This document shows positions 13,231 through 26,539 of a DNA stretch of 64,000 bases, one piece after another. The position numbers were made by a program, and so were the translations under genes. Position 1 is the stretch's first letter; the number at the start of each line of letters is the position of its first letter. Source of the stretch: Stachybotrys elegans (taxonomy: Eukaryota; Ascomycota; Sordariomycetes; Hypocreales; Stachybotryaceae); contig JAGPNK010000004.1 of the NCBI GenBank assembly GCA_020746835.1, positions 558,001-622,000 of the forward strand, written 5' to 3'. The notes below the pieces were generated by a model that worked only from the letters and a program-made list of their open reading frames with translations, was not told the origin of the DNA and searched no databases.

Positions 13231-16200
13231 AGATATCTATAAGGTAGAATAATAGTAAATATATTTTTAATATTAATAGTTACTATTTATAGTATATAAG
13301 GGATTTAAAAACCCTTTTTAATAAAAGTAAGTATTTTTAAGAGCTAATTTTAAAGGTAATATATTAAAGTAAAGTATAGTTACTTACTAATTAGTAGTTT
13401 AATAATTTAGAGAGAATTATTAAAATAGATTAAAGTACTAAATATATTAAATTAGAATATATAGATAATAAAGAGAAAAATAAATAAGAAATAAAACATT
13501 AAGTTATACTATTATATTTATCTTTAGCTAGAAGTATACTATAGTATAAAAGGTAAGTTTTAAAAAAGAAAGAAATCTCTTTATAAAGGGTTTTTATAAT
13601 AATAGTAATTATATCCTTTATTCCCTTATACTAAAGAAAAACACTTACTATCTTTAATATAGTTTAGTTACTTTAAAATTAAATAGTTTAGTAAGCTATA
13701 AATATATATTCTAATAGGATTCCCTTTACTAGGTTATTAATATTAGTAATTAAACCTTAATACTATATTTATATCTAGGGTTTCTTTAAGTAAATTAGAC
13801 TTTATTATAGTCTAGGTTATTATTATAGTTACTATTATTTAAACTATTTAATCTACTTATACCTAGAATACTCCTTTAAGCTAGAGTTATAAAGGCCTAG
13901 ATATTCTTTAGTATATATTCTTAGCTATTATTAATTACTTTTTTATAGTAAGTATTAGTTATAAAGAGTTTATTATTATAGTTTAATTTCTATTATTTAT
14001 TTTTATTCTTTATAAAAGCCTTTAATTTATTTTTATAAAAGATTTCTTTAATAGGTATTTTATTTAGGTTTATAAGCTTATATAAGCTAACTATTTATAC
14101 TTAGCTTTAAATATAGTATAGCCCATTCTATCTTTAAGCTATCTTTATAATAGTAAATAAATTATTTACTTTTTTAATATTATAAACTAAAACTAAATCA
14201 TTTAGTTTTAATAGTACTTTTCTAATCTTTATTATATTATAGTTATTTATCTAGCTAGCTATTCTTTTCTAGAACTTAGTAACTTTATTCTTTATATACT
14301 ATATATTATTTTTCTTTCTTTTTAAAATCTAGATTTTAGCTTTAAAAAGTGTTTTTTATAATATTACTTTATTTTAGTTAATTAAATACTATATAGAATA
14401 CTTAACTTTTAATAAATAAATTAACTTCTATTTATATATTAAGTAAAATAGAGACTAACTATAAAATAACTATAGAAAGACTCTATCTATAAATATAGCT
14501 AAGTTTAATTATTTAATCTAATTAGCCTTTATTTAAGCTAGCTTAATAATAGCTATAATAAGTAATTAATACCTAGCCTTTATAATACTATTAGCTTTAG
14601 AATTATAGACTAAAATAGTAATAATCTATATTCTAACTTATTTTAAAACCCTAGAAAAGTCTTTTTTAAATTTTAGCCTTTTATTAATAACTACTATCAT
14701 AATTATTTTATAATAAAAGATTAGTTATTTTATAAAGGTAGCTATTAATTTAGCTAAAATCTTTTATATTAGTATTATCTCTATTTATTTAGTAAGATTA
14801 TAATATACTTTATAAAGAAACTTAAATCTAAAGTAAAGCAGTATATATTATATATTAAAATAGACCTTTATTATAGATAGTCCTAGTTTAATTAATACTA
14901 TTTCTTCTATAGATCTCTATAGTATAAACTTCTAGTATTCTAAATATATTTTTAAAAACTAATAAAGATCTTTATATATAGATTTCTAATAGTATTAGGT
15001 TTATAAGCCTTTAAAATAGTAGTAAGGCAATAGTATTTAAGTTAGTAGTATATTATAACTATTAAATCCCTTTAAATAGCTAGGTTATTTATAACTAACT
15101 TAGGGTTTCTATTAGATTTTAAGGTTTTTTAAAAAGCTATTTATTTCTAAAAATATATTATTTAGTATTTATTCTTAGTTTTTAAAAACTAACTCTATTT
15201 AATCCTTTAGATCTTTTTAAAGTCTCTAGATACTATACTATAGCTCTAGATTTCTAAAAGTATTTATCTTTTAAAATATTATTAATTAAAAGTATATTAA
15301 GTTTTAATTAATAAAGTCCTTAATATTCCCTTTAATAATTTAATTATAAACATTTAAAAAGTAAATAGCTTTTTAAATAAACTATTTACTACCCTATTTA
15401 TCTTTCTAAATATATACTATACTATAAAGTTAAAGAGTAAAATATAGCTAATCTATCTAATAACTAAAGTTATTAAAATATCTTTATATACTTTATTAAT
15501 CTAACTAATTAAGACTTAGATATTTATTTCTAATATAAACTATACTCTATAAAAAAAGTTTTATATCTATTTAAATATATATAGTATAGCTTTATACTCT
15601 CTCTTAGTAGTATTATATTTTATTTCTAAACTAGCTATATATTACTTTTAAATTAGACTAAATATCTCTTCTCTTTTAGAATCTATATTAGGTAAATACT
15701 CTATCTCTTTAATAAAGTATTTACTATTAAAATAATCTTACTATAGTCTTCTCTAAGGTTTAAAATAATTAAAATAAACACTATTATTATTATTTTCTTA
15801 AGAATATCTATTATAGTTTATTAAGCCTTACTTATATTTATTTAGTTTCTTTTTTTAAAAGATCTATTAATAGCTTAGCTATTAGTATAAAGCCTCTAAT
15901 TTAAATATAATAGAATCTAACTAATTTAATAAAGAACTAAATATCCTTTAAATAGTAGTATTTAAGCTATTTTAAATCTTTATAACTTTAGTTTTATTTA
16001 ACTTTTATCTATAGATTTTATAAAGAAAGTTAATAATAATAATAAACCTTTAGTAAAACTTTAACTTAAATCTAAAGATTATATAACTAAATAGCTTAAT
16101 ATTAATAAATACTCTATTTAAATTAATTAAATATTTTAATATAAAATAGTAAACTCTAGATATCTCTTTAATATTATTATATATTAAAGTTAATTCCTTT

Positions 16201-19200
16201 ATTAAGATATTATTTAAAAGGGTTATAAATCTCTAGTATTAAATTAAATAGTATTTTACTTATTATTATTAGAACTAAACTATTAAGTTTATAGTCCCTT
16301 AAAGCAAAATAGTATATTATAATAGTTTAATAAATATATTAAATATTATTATATTTTACTTTTAATAGTTAATAGAATCTAATTATATTTTAAAAAAAAG
16401 TCTACTATTAATAAATAGTATATATTATAAAATCTTAACTAAACTCTTTTACCTTTAGTACTATATCTATATCTCTAATTATTACTTATTATAATATATT
16501 ACTAAATTAATTAATTAAATCTATTATTTTTCTTTTAAACTAAAAACTAAAGGTTTCTATAAAGTCTATAGCTTTCTTTAATAACTTTAGTCTATTTTTT
16601 ATTTAAAAAGATTAATAGCTTTAGACTTTAGTATAGCTAGTATAGATATAAAGCTAGATTACTAAGTATTATAAAAGACTATCTTAATAATCTAAAGTAA
16701 TATAACTTTTAAATCTAGCTTTTTATATTTTAAGAATTTTATATAATAATAGCTTCTTTATTTAGAAAAATTTAAATAAAAATATCTTTCTTTTATAGTT
16801 ATAATATAATAACTTTATTAAAGATCTAATTTTATTTAGCTTAATTTAATTAAAAACCCTTTTTTTAAATTAAAAATCTTAAAGTAATATACTTATAGTA
16901 TAGTATATTTTTCTAAAGTAAGCCTTATACCTTAGCTTACTTTCTCTCTTTTTATCTAAGGTTTTTATTAAATATTAATCTATTTAATAAAGTATTATTT
17001 ATTAAATTAATCTTTTAACTTTTAGATTTATATATAATATTAATCTAAATAAATAATTTACTATTACTAATTTAATAAAATATTTCTCTAAGTAATTTAT
17101 TTAATTTTAATTTTTATATAGTTTTTTTTATTACTATTACTTTCTCTCTTTTTATTTTTCTTTAGTTTTTTAAAAGCTTTTTATAAGTATTAAAGGTAAT
17201 TAGCTTAATAATTACTTTAGCTACTTTATTATTAATATTTAGAATAACTCTTTTATTAAAACTTAAATTAAGTATTATTTAGTTATTTTTCTCTCTTTTA
17301 TTTTCTTTATTTTTTATTCTTTTATTTTCTTTTATAAATTATAAATAGTATTTTATAATAGAATCTTTTAATCTATTTATTCTAACTATAGCTATATATA
17401 TATTAAGTTTCTTTTAAATCTAAATTATATTTATAATAATAAAGTATTATTCTAGAGAACTTTTTCTTAATAAGATAAAAGCTAGTATCTTTACTATAGA
17501 TAAAATAATAAAGATAGTTTCTACTTAAATCCTAATATAAAGGTTTTTAATACTTATATTATAGTTAAAGAATAGCTAGTAAACTTAAATAAAAAATATC
17601 TCTAGAATAATATTATTTATAACTAAAAATAAAGCTATCTAAAATAGAACTTCTAAACTAATAGCTTTTATAAAAACTTTTATTTTAATTTCTCTATTTA
17701 TTAAAACTATATTATTTAAGTAAAACTTTAATAATACTAGCTTTTTAAAAGGCTTTAAGTTTAGTTAGTTACTAAACTTTCTTAATATTATATTACCTTA
17801 GCTTTCTAAATTAATTAAGGCTATATAAAGCTAGCTATCTTTAATAAATCTAATATAAAGGTATAAATAGTCTTAAATAAACTATATCTATACTATATTA
17901 GTCTATCTTTTAGTTTAAACTACTTAGAGTTTAATAAAGCTAATATTAAATACTATAGATATAATATTTTTAAGCTTATCTAGAAAATTATTTATAGTTA
18001 AAAGCCTATTATACTATTTAATCTTAATAATATTAATATATTTTATTAAACTATTTAATTTTATTATATTAGTTTTAATCTCTTTATTCTATTATATAAC
18101 TTTTATTCCTTAGAATTATATTATATAGAAGTCTCTAACTAATTATATAAGGTTAAATTAGAGATTAAATAGCTCTCTATATATAATATTTATCTTTTTA
18201 TTAAAGAAACCTTTTTAAAGGCTTTTTATAATTCTTATAATATAAATATTCTTAGTATTTTTTATACTTTTTAAAGTAGTTTTATTTATTAAATAGTATA
18301 AAAATATATTTATAGTAGTAAACTAAGTCTAAGATATTATAGAAATAAAATTAGAGTTATAAGTTTTATAATATTATTTTATAAAGTATTTAAATAAAGC
18401 TATATTAATAGTTTTACTATTTACTAAATTATAGACTAATTAATCTCTTTATATATTTATTTTAAAGAGTATTATAGAAATTATAAAGACTTTTATATTC
18501 TAGTTATACTTTAGTAATTTAAAGTTATTTATTTTTTTAAATCTTTAAAATCTATTAAAAGTATCTTTTTTATTTTAACTAAACTTTACCTTTTAGAATT
18601 TTCCTTTTTTATAAATAAATTTACTAATTAAATAGTTTAATATACTTTTCTTTTAGCTATTAAAAAATAAATAAATTAGTTTTTAAATATAACTTTTAAG
18701 TTAAATAAATCTATTAACTAAGCTTAGTAATATAAAAAAATTATTTAGTATTTCTATTTAAAGAACTTTTATTATCTAGCTATACTTTATAATTAATATT
18801 TCTTTATTACTTTTAGTAAAAAAATAATTATTTAAATAATACTTTAGCTCTTTAATAAAATTATAGTAGTAATATTTATATCTTTTTATAAAGTTATTTA
18901 TATTAACTTTAAGTATTCTTTTTAAATTTTAGTATATAATAGTATTTATATAAATTTATTATTATATAATTATATTCTAAATAGTTCTTTTAAACTAGCT
19001 CTATAGGTTTTTTTATAACTTAATACTTTAGTTTTTATTATATTAAATTAACTCTATTTATATTTTATTAAATTTTTCTATAAGGTTATTTATATTAGTA
19101 TTCTTAAGTTTTTTACTATTAGTCTAGAGGGCTACTTTTATAAATTATATCTTTAAAGTCTTTCTTTTAAAGATTATTTTATAAAGAGATTTTATAAATA

Positions 19201-19940
19201 TATTATTAAAAGAGAATATTTAATTTAAATATTAAAAGTAATTAGTAAACTATATATTCTTATTAATATACTTTAGTAAATTAGTCTTTAAAATACTACT
19301 TTAATATAGATTATACTTTAAGTCTATATTTATTTTAAAAGCCTTTTATACTTTACTATATTTTTATTATATAAATTTAAAAAAAAAATTATTTTCTTTT
19401 ATTATTTCTTTCTTTAGTTTATTAAATATATAATTAATAAGCTATTTAATAAACTATTAAGAGTTTTTCTATTTATTTAAGTTTAATCTTTTTACTAAAG
19501 TTTAATACTATATTAAAAATTTATTTAAATCTTTAATAGTTATTAGTTTTTTCTATATTATTTAATCTAGTTAAACTTAGATATTCTTTAGAATCTTATT
19601 ATTTTAAGTTTAAAATCTCTTTTTTAAAGTATTCTTTATTTAGTTTTAATTTCTCTAGTATTTTACTTTATTTATTATTAATTACTTTACTTTTAAACTA
19701 TAGTAGTCTTTTAGTTATTATAGCTTTATTTCTAAACTTAATCTATAGCTCTTTACCTTAGTATTAAATATAGTTAAAAACTTTAAAATATTTTAGTTTA
19801 TAAAGATAAATTTTTTTTAATTAAGTTATAACTCTATAGAAATTCTAGTAGTTTTTTATAAAATCTTATTTAAAAGTCTAACTATAACTATTTACTTACT
19901 TTCTATTTTTAAATTATTACTTTTCTCTTTATTAAAAATA
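13230..19940. repeat. Extremely AT-rich RIP-degenerated repeat block
   Basis: About 6.7 kb with almost no CpG and little C or G apart from CTA/TAG contexts, and no reading frame of useful length in any frame. This base bias is the known end state of RIP on duplicated DNA. I could not assign the ancestral element. The block ends abruptly at 19941, where normal base composition begins at the Starship edge; matching AT-rich DNA resumes at 54592, so the two tracts were probably continuous before the insertion. Confidence 0.85.
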
Positions 19941-19946
19941 GTAATC

Positions 19947-19961
19947 GCGGAAGCGCTGCTG
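19947..19961 (+). repeat. Left terminal inverted repeat of the Starship (3' end)
   Basis: GCGGAAGCGCTGCTG, perfect inverted match to 54552-54566. A second inverted match, AATTATTACTTTT, lies just outside (19912-19924 versus 54579-54591), so the repeat may extend further with gaps. Confidence 0.75.
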
Positions 19962-20043
19962 CCACCACCGGTTTAGCGGCATCGCCTGTTCGGGCAAGGT
20001 GCGCTTGCCGCTTTGTCGCCCGTGCCCATCACGTGACCCTCCG

Positions 20044-20050
20044 TATATAA
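20044..20050 (+). promoter_or_regulatory. TATA-like element near the Starship left end
   Basis: TATATAA followed about 180 bp downstream by a short ORF in good start context. A pyrimidine-rich CT tract between them resembles a fungal transcription start region. Confidence 0.4.
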
Positions 20051-20229
20051 GAACTGAACAACCTCTTCGCCCTGTCTCAAAGGTATCATCGACTTCTTCT
20101 TCCTCTTCATACCTTGTCGTCTGACTGCTCCTCATTTCCCTGCCATTAAGTGAGCACAGCCATCTCCCCACTGTCACGCTGCTACTATTGCATTCCGCCG
20201 AAGTAACGCCTTTACCTCACCAAGCCATC

Positions 20230-20415
20230 ATGAATATCCCTTACTCGTTATCCAGTTTCCAGACCTCAATCATACTATCCACGGTAGGCAAGAAGCTTCT
20301 CTATTCACGCAAATTGAAGCCATCTAACTTTGTTTTCAATGGCTTGATTTCAGTAGGCTTCCTGACAATGTGTCTTGCTGTCCTCGCCGTATCAGCCATC
20401 GCTTCGTCTTTCTAG
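20230..20415 (+). CDS. Possible small hydrophobic protein (61 aa), uncertain
   Basis: ATG at 20230 in a good context (ATCATGA) opens a 61-codon frame ending in a hydrophobic C-terminal segment that could be a membrane helix. A plausible intron (GTAGGC near 20285 to TTTCAG near 20353) inside it would truncate the frame, so this could instead be a non-coding transcript. I do not recognise a family. Confidence 0.25.
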   Translation: MNIPYSLSSFQTSIILSTVGKKLLYSRKLKPSNFVFNGLISVGFLTMCLAVLAVSAIASSF

Positions 20416-20419
20416 ATGA

Positions 20420-21171
20420 CGTCTGATCATGACTCGGACTCCCCCAGGCGCCAGCGTGCTTCCGCCCCTCTCATGTGCAGGAGAGGCCTCCCATGATGGA
20501 TTCAACCAAATGGAAAATGCCGCAGTGGCTTATCCGGCGTGACGCGGCCTCAGACGAAATAGGGAGGCCGAGAGGACCAACAGCAAGAAAGGGGCCGCAT
20601 GATCCTTCTCCAGCTTGCGTCAGCTCATGAGGAGTCAGAGGCGGTGACTGGTTGGCATCCAATAGTTTGCCAGTTCAGACCACCCCTTTGCAGAGGAACT
20701 TTTGAACTCCAGGGGACGAGCCATCAGCAAACGGTCAGCTGGTTATCTCTGGCGGCAAGGTTACCCCTTTCCCTCTCCACTTGGCATGGTTTTCGACTCG
20801 TCTCGGCCTTGGAAGGATTCGGGGGCTATGAATGAATGACGCGTCTGAGCACATCCTTCGGCCTTATTCTTGGCTTCATTGGTTCGGAACCTGAAGTTTC
20901 CGGTGAAGAATGGCCTGATCTAGACTCAAGATGGCTTCCGCGCCAGATTGAGGCCTTGCAAACGACCCTCATAGCCTGGTGATGACCCGGCTGACGTGGC
21001 AAGTCAATGGGGGCTCAATTATCAGGGGAGCCTTACCAAAGAGTGAGGCGTCCCTCGTGGGCGAAGCTCTGGGACGAGGACAAATGCCCAGGCGTGTGTC
21101 TATATTTACCTTGTGCTTGCCCCCAGGAGCTACAATCTCGACAGAGATATCGACCACCTCTTTCAGTCAGG
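20420..21171. other. Non-coding stretch, no gene supported
   Basis: Only short overlapping frames on both strands without codon-like bias or domains. It is likely the promoter and leader region of the downstream Myb/SANT-like gene. Confidence 0.5.
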
Positions 21172-22811
21172 ATGCCTACAATCAGCCTTGACAGCCAAAC
21201 TTTTTTCAATCCCGTTCAGATGAAACCCTCATCCGTTCGACGACAGGAGCCAAAAGTACGAGTTACAGATGAACTCCTTTGTCATTCTGAGCTTCAACCT
21301 GCTCCCGATAAGGATCCAATTCTGATCTCAAGCGATGATGAGTCGGATTATGATGACTCGATCAGCGTCCAGTCTGGCTCGTCTTTACCATCGATTGAAC
21401 GGCTCCTTGCAGATAAGCAAGAGCATGACCTATCTACTGGTCTCAATGATTTGGGTACGTATGGTTTTCATTTACACTCTGCCAGTTATATTGACACATT
21501 CTGGCAGGAGAGATCCCAGAGACTTCTGTCCCTGTTACTGGCCAGGGCAAGCCTACTCAAGCTCCCGCATTGGACGACATGGGGCCAGATAGGCAATCCA
21601 AGCTGAGTCTAGAGCAAATCCCAGGCACGCCTGGCTCTTTCAAGGCTCCCCCCCTTTCTCCTGTGTCAGAGGAGCCGATGCCGCCATCCAATACGCCCCG
21701 TCGACCCAGCAGTCCTCTTGAGCCATCAGAGGAAACATCCAATTCCGTTGTGCACGGTCCTCAATCTCCGCACGATACAATTCTATGCCAGCCTCAGGAA
21801 GATGCAGCAAATGCGTCAATACAGGATACACCAAGCGCCCGCCTTATGATATGTGATGAACCTCATTTTTTGCCTGAAAATGAACGATGGTCGCCCAGGC
21901 TTGAATCTAGGTCTCCTGAATGCACCGGCCTTTGCCGTATATCGGATCGCGAAAGCCGAGACGAGAGCGAGGACGGCAACTACCAGTCGCATTCAGTCAG
22001 GTCAAGGCTTCGACGAAGGACTCCGGTTCGTTACGCGAGCTGTAGTACGGCGATCTCGGGAATGGGTTCTGGCGACGAAGAGGAGCATCATGGCAAGCGA
22101 CATCGAACTACATCGTATATGCAAAAAACCCTAGATGATGGCCCTTATCAGCCTCTCGACAGCGAAAGCGACCTGGATCGGACTACCCGTCAACCACAAC
22201 ATCAAGGTTCCCGTGGCACCCCGTCTGGCACAAGCGAAGCCGACATGGATGACGACAGCGACGGTGTCTGTCTGCCGCCTTCCCGACCTACCAAGCGCCG
22301 AAAGGCCAGCCCTGTTGTCGCACCCACTGCCTGTAGAAGATCCACCAGACAGAAACACCGCCGGAATACTTCCACCTCACCACGAAACCGACCAGCAACA
22401 GACCTACACCGTATGCCTAGCCCGCCACAGTCTCTAAGCAGCAATAATGAGGCGCAGGTACAAATACCTGCCGCAAAGTTTGAGGAATGGCCACTTGGAG
22501 AAGCTATCTTGAAACGCATCACCATAAACGGCTCGGTTACCTTCCAGTTGCAGTTTACCTGGGAACCCTGCGAGAATAAAGAGGCTGCTGCAAATCGGGC
22601 CTCGACCAAAGCCTCATCACTCATGAACAAGGCTGTTGGAAAGCGAGGCCTGGTGGGAAATTTTACGCCCGAAGAAGATTCCTTGCTTGTCATGTTGAAG
22701 AATCAGGGATTGGCATGGAAGGATATTCACGCACAACACATGAAAGAATATCCTGAGAGGACTGTTGGTGCTCTGCAAGTTCGATACTGTACAAAACTGA
22801 AGAGTCGATGA
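21172..22811 (+). CDS. Myb/SANT-like DNA-binding protein (528 aa)
   Basis: Two exons, 21172-21454 and 21508-22811, joined across a 53-bp intron (GTACGT...GGCAG) that restores one frame. Most of the protein is a low-complexity Ser/Pro/Asp/Arg-rich region with basic nuclear-localisation-like clusters (for example PTKRRKA). The last 50 residues form a Myb/SANT-like helical domain: EED-x-L near its start, then WKDI and the recognition-helix-like segment ending LQVRYCTKLKSR. A related protein with the same C-terminal domain is encoded at 41364-43163. It lies near the Starship end opposite the captain and reads inward. A role in controlling the element or its cargo is inference. The start is chosen as the first ATG after the upstream stop-poor but unconvincing stretch. 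Confidence 0.75.
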
Positions 22812-23086
22812 GGTCAGACTGGTCGTCAGCAGAAGCATGACATACTCCAGTCTGACATTCATAACAGACCCCATGATCATATAAGTTAATAGGTTTGACG
22901 AGACCCTCGCCACCGCCTTTGCAGCTCGAGAGGTGGATGCCTTGGGCAGCTCGCTTGCTCATTTGACCAGGCTTGGGATGCCACTCTTCAATGATTGTTG
23001 TGGGAGCCCCAAGGATTGGTCACGCCTTGGTTTCGCATCATCGAGAGGAGCCTCGATGTATTGGTCTATAATATAGTTAGCAATAT
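22812..23086. other. Short intergenic region
   Basis: 3' region between the convergent Myb/SANT-like gene and the minus-strand Cys-rich gene. No feature seen. Confidence 0.5.
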
Positions 23087-23458
23087 TTAAGCAAACGGCC
23101 CACTCCTGAAACTGCGCCTACTGTTAAAACGAGGAATAAGCTCTGCAGATTGGTGAGATTCTAGAAGCCTTGTAGACTCACTCATGAGTATAGCCAAATC
23201 TTTCTGGGCCCTTTCAATGCTGGCTGGTCGATCCCCTTCGTGGTGCCATCGCACGATATCTTGCTCGAGTTTCACGATCCTCCTTTGCTTTTTGCCCCAC
23301 TGATGGCATATATTGCATGGTTCGTTTTTCTTATTCGTTCCAGAGATCAACTTCAGCCCACACGTTTCTCCAATTCGATGCTCCCATTTACACTGCTGCT
23401 GAAAGCTCCCCCATCTCCAATACCCACACATCCAAAGCGTCTGATTATAAAAGCACAT
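23087..23458 (-). CDS. Small Cys/Trp-rich hypothetical protein (123 aa)
   Basis: The N-terminal half has regularly spaced Cys, Trp and His (CGYWRWG, QQQCKWEHR, GETC, CNICHQWG), followed by a basic helix and a charged tail (DIVRWHHEGDRPASIE). This arrangement recurs in small hypothetical proteins of many ascomycetes and may bind a metal; I know of no assigned function. A 39-bp stretch near the 3' end (about 23141-23179) has donor, branch-like and acceptor signals and is a multiple of three, so it could be a retained or spliced intron. The frame is open either way. Confidence 0.55.
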   Translation of the reverse strand: MCFYNQTLWMCGYWRWGSFQQQCKWEHRIGETCGLKLISGTNKKNEPCNICHQWGKKQRRIVKLEQDIVRWHHEGDRPASIERAQKDLAILMSESTRLLESHQSAELIPRFNSRRSFRSGPFA

Positions 23459-24501
23459 GGGTCATTGAGAAGGTAGCAGAGCCTAGCATGCCAGACTTGG
23501 GAGGCCGCTGGGAATTTATCCATACCATGACAGACTTGCATGTTGGTTCAAGGGCAGGTGCCGCGCTGTGATTCGATACCGGGACAGTGGAATCACTGTG
23601 ATAGGATCCTGTGTGGCAGGTATGCTGACCAACACAATGGATCCATTTCCTACCCATGATTCTCGGCGTCCACATGTAAATGTTATTTCAATAGAAGGTT
23701 GAGTTGTCTTGAGTCGTAGAAGGTATTAGACCTCTTCTTGTGCTCAATGCAAATTGGAAGAAACACGAAACTCATTCTTAGTTAACACAGAACGGCAAGG
23801 CCTTTTTGTCTTGCCAAGCCATGGAGCTTCATCATTTGATCAGAATTCTATGCGCGGGGTACATCCGAAGCGGGTGGGCCTTGGATAAGGTGTTAGGAGC
23901 AGCTTTGCGTCATCGGGACTGGCCGAAAGGTGGAGCCACGATGTGACAGAAGTTGCCCAATTAGAGCGAGGTTTAGCCTCTCCGTGGCGAAAGAAAATGC
24001 AGTGAAACCTCGACAACATGCCGTAAGGCGTCCTTGTTAAACGGAGCCATTACTGGATATTGATTGCTGATGTTACGCGCCCTGGTGGAGCCAGACATCA
24101 ACCTGAGCGTTTCACGATACTGGCGCTGTAGATCCATTACTGGCTTTTTTGCGTAAGTACTAAATTTGGGTCACCATGAGCTAGGTAGTGCCGGTTAGGT
24201 GTTTACGACTCGTTCCTTGATTTAAACGCCTAACCCTTTCACTTCAGCTGGATATCCGGCGCTTATACCTATTCTTGCGTCTTCATAGGCGCGCACAGTC
24301 AGCTAAGGGCATGACAGTGACCAGTAGGTAGTACGAGGTGGGGCAGACGGAACGCGGATCTCAAATGACGAAGCTCGGTGGCTTGGTAAGGTGGGGCGGC
24401 CACCACTACCTGTAGGCGGTTAGCTACTTTGTCAGCTGATCTGCTTTTGGAATCGGTCACCTGCAGCTACTTCTGCCAAATTCACGATAAGAACCCAGCC
24501 A
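23459..24501. other. Intergenic, no gene supported
   Basis: About 1 kb without a convincing frame. It contains the divergent promoters of the small Cys-rich gene and the DUF7924 gene. Confidence 0.5.
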
Positions 24502-26226
24502 ATGCACCTTTGCGCTGACCATCTGCAAGCACCGAGGATGGTCGAGCTACGCGGCCGCCTGTCCCCAACGAATCGCACGAAGCGCCCACGCCTGGATGAG
24601 CCCTGGACTGCCGACACACAAACCCCGAAGAAGCGCAAGCTCAACCATCCCTCAGTTCCTCCCCCCCAGTTCTGGGACAACCTTTCGCAGCCAGTCTTGA
24701 CCAAGAACGCGCTACGAGAGCTAGATCGTCGAAACAACATAGGCAATTGTCAGAGTCGAGTCCATACTACGGGTCGACGGTACAATACACGCAGGGTTTC
24801 GTTGGCGGCGCACAGGGCTTCTGCGCAGGAAGTTTTCTCCCAATTACCTCCGACAGGTCGGGCGCAGCTCAAACGTACCGCTAGACACGGCGGTCCTGAT
24901 CTGAAAGACCTCAGAGGAGTATGAATCCTTTCCGAATATCCTGGCCATTTGTCGCTGACCTGTGGATAGTACCCCCCTCCAAGCAATACCGAAATGAGCT
25001 CGAGCCAGTCAAGTCTCGGTCGCCGAAAACGAGGATCACAATCAACACTCAAGAGCAATGCGACACCTGATACTACGACAACAAGAAGTACAGGGCCATA
25101 TGACCGTGCTTTCCAGCAACACTTGATCGATCACAATATATTTCCTCCCAGATACGAGTTCCCCAACGGAGACGAACCGCCTGAACCTGAGAATGTCGAC
25201 GATATTCGGAGAATGTTGGAGCAACCGAGACAATCCTTGTCCCCAAGCCGGTTTACTAAAGAGGACTTCAAGAAGTTCGAGCGTGCAGATGCTCATGCGA
25301 CTAAGGAGAGCCGAGTCATCGCAACAGTAATTCCAATTATTGAGGGGGACGTGGGCGATCCGAGGTGCATTGCAAGCGATGTTGCATTCTCAAACCTCGA
25401 GCATTTAACAGACGGGTCCCTTGTCTCTGCCAAACCAGACATATACTATGGTGCCCGGCCGGAACAGCTGAAGAAGGAGGTTCGAGAAGCACTCAGCAAC
25501 TTCATTGTTCCTTCAACTCAAGATGATCTACCGATAGCACCAAACAATTTCCTAGAGGTCAAGGGGCCGGATGGCTCTCTGTCCGTGGCAACTCGGCAAG
25601 CAACTTACAACGCGGCTCTCGGCTCCCGGGCACTTCATACTCTCCAGTCCTACGGAACGGAACAAATTTACGATAATAAGGCCTACACTCTCACGTGGAC
25701 ATACCATGGAGGCCATCTAAAGGCTTACACGAGCCATCCTATTCCGCCGTCGACCCCCGAAATGCCATCTGGCTATGCTATGACACAATTGAAGGGTTGG
25801 TCCATGACAAGCGATGCTGATGCGTTTCGGCAAGGAGCTGCCGCGTATCGTAATGGTAGGGACTGGGCTAAATCGCAGCGAGATCAGGCGATTGCGCAGG
25901 CAAACAAGGTCGCGCCTATCCCAACCGCTGTTGAGTCGCCACATACTACCCCACCCTCAGAAGACGCATCTGAGACCACTAGCCATGCTATAAGTAATGA
26001 GCTCAGCCTAACTTCGCATCAGACTACGGACACGTCTGAAGATGAACTAGCTCTCGAATTTGCACATCCACCCAAGCGTTCACGCTCCCCAGAAAAGCAG
26101 GATTCTACCATGAACGTGCATAGTCAAGATCTAAAAGGGAAGAAGTTGTCACATGGGGTAAAGCTGAATGCATTGGGCCAGGACAGTCGGCGTCATGTAA
26201 GGTCGCAAACTAAATATAAAAAATAG
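24502..26226 (+). CDS. DUF7924 family protein (557 aa)
   Basis: Exons 24502-24918 and 24970-26226 join across a 51-bp intron (GTATGA...GATAG), turning DLRG into DLRGYPPPSN in frame. The N-terminus contains the FWDNLSQ and RHGGPDLKDLRG segments, and the core has YGARPEQ, FLEVKGPDGS, LQSYGTEQ and YHGG, which together match the DUF7924 proteins common in fungal genomes. An acidic residue followed by E-x-K (PDIYYG... LEVKG, residues about 295-337) hints at a PD-(D/E)xK nuclease-like fold; that is inference. The tail is basic and low-complexity. The start could instead be the second Met at 24538. Confidence 0.8.
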
Positions 26227-26480
26227 GAGTTAGTGGGGATGAACTGGTAGCTCTGACAGCAACTTCCGTCTTCTAAGCTTAAGACAACCCACCTGTGGTT
26301 GCAATGATATACGGGCCATTTGGAGAACCGAAAGGCCCAGAGGTCTGACGTGGTGTAATGTGGTCTGAGCAACTTACGGGTCTTGGTTAATGAAGCACAA
26401 GCCCAACCGTAGTCCTCGGATTGATAATGTCAAGAGGATCACGTGTCGCTTAGCTAATGCAAGCTCCCTACAGCAACGGG
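26227..26480. other. 3' flank, no gene seen
   Basis: Short stretch between the DUF7924 gene and the minisatellite. Nothing recognised. Confidence 0.4.
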
Positions 26481-26539
26481 CCCCGTGGTACACACCCACA
26501 ACGGTGATAAGCCCAGCGATAAGAAGGGCCCGACGATAC

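Noticed and set aside
13230..19940. Centromere or mitochondrial DNA insertion as explanation of the AT-rich block
   Set aside because: CpG loss and TA-rich decay next to RIPed retroelements fit RIP better, and no mitochondrial gene or tRNA is seen; not formally excluded.
22131..22693. Minus-strand ORFs of 75-163 codons opposite the Myb/SANT-like gene
   Set aside because: Shadows of the plus-strand coding exon; composition mirrors the Ser/Arg codons.
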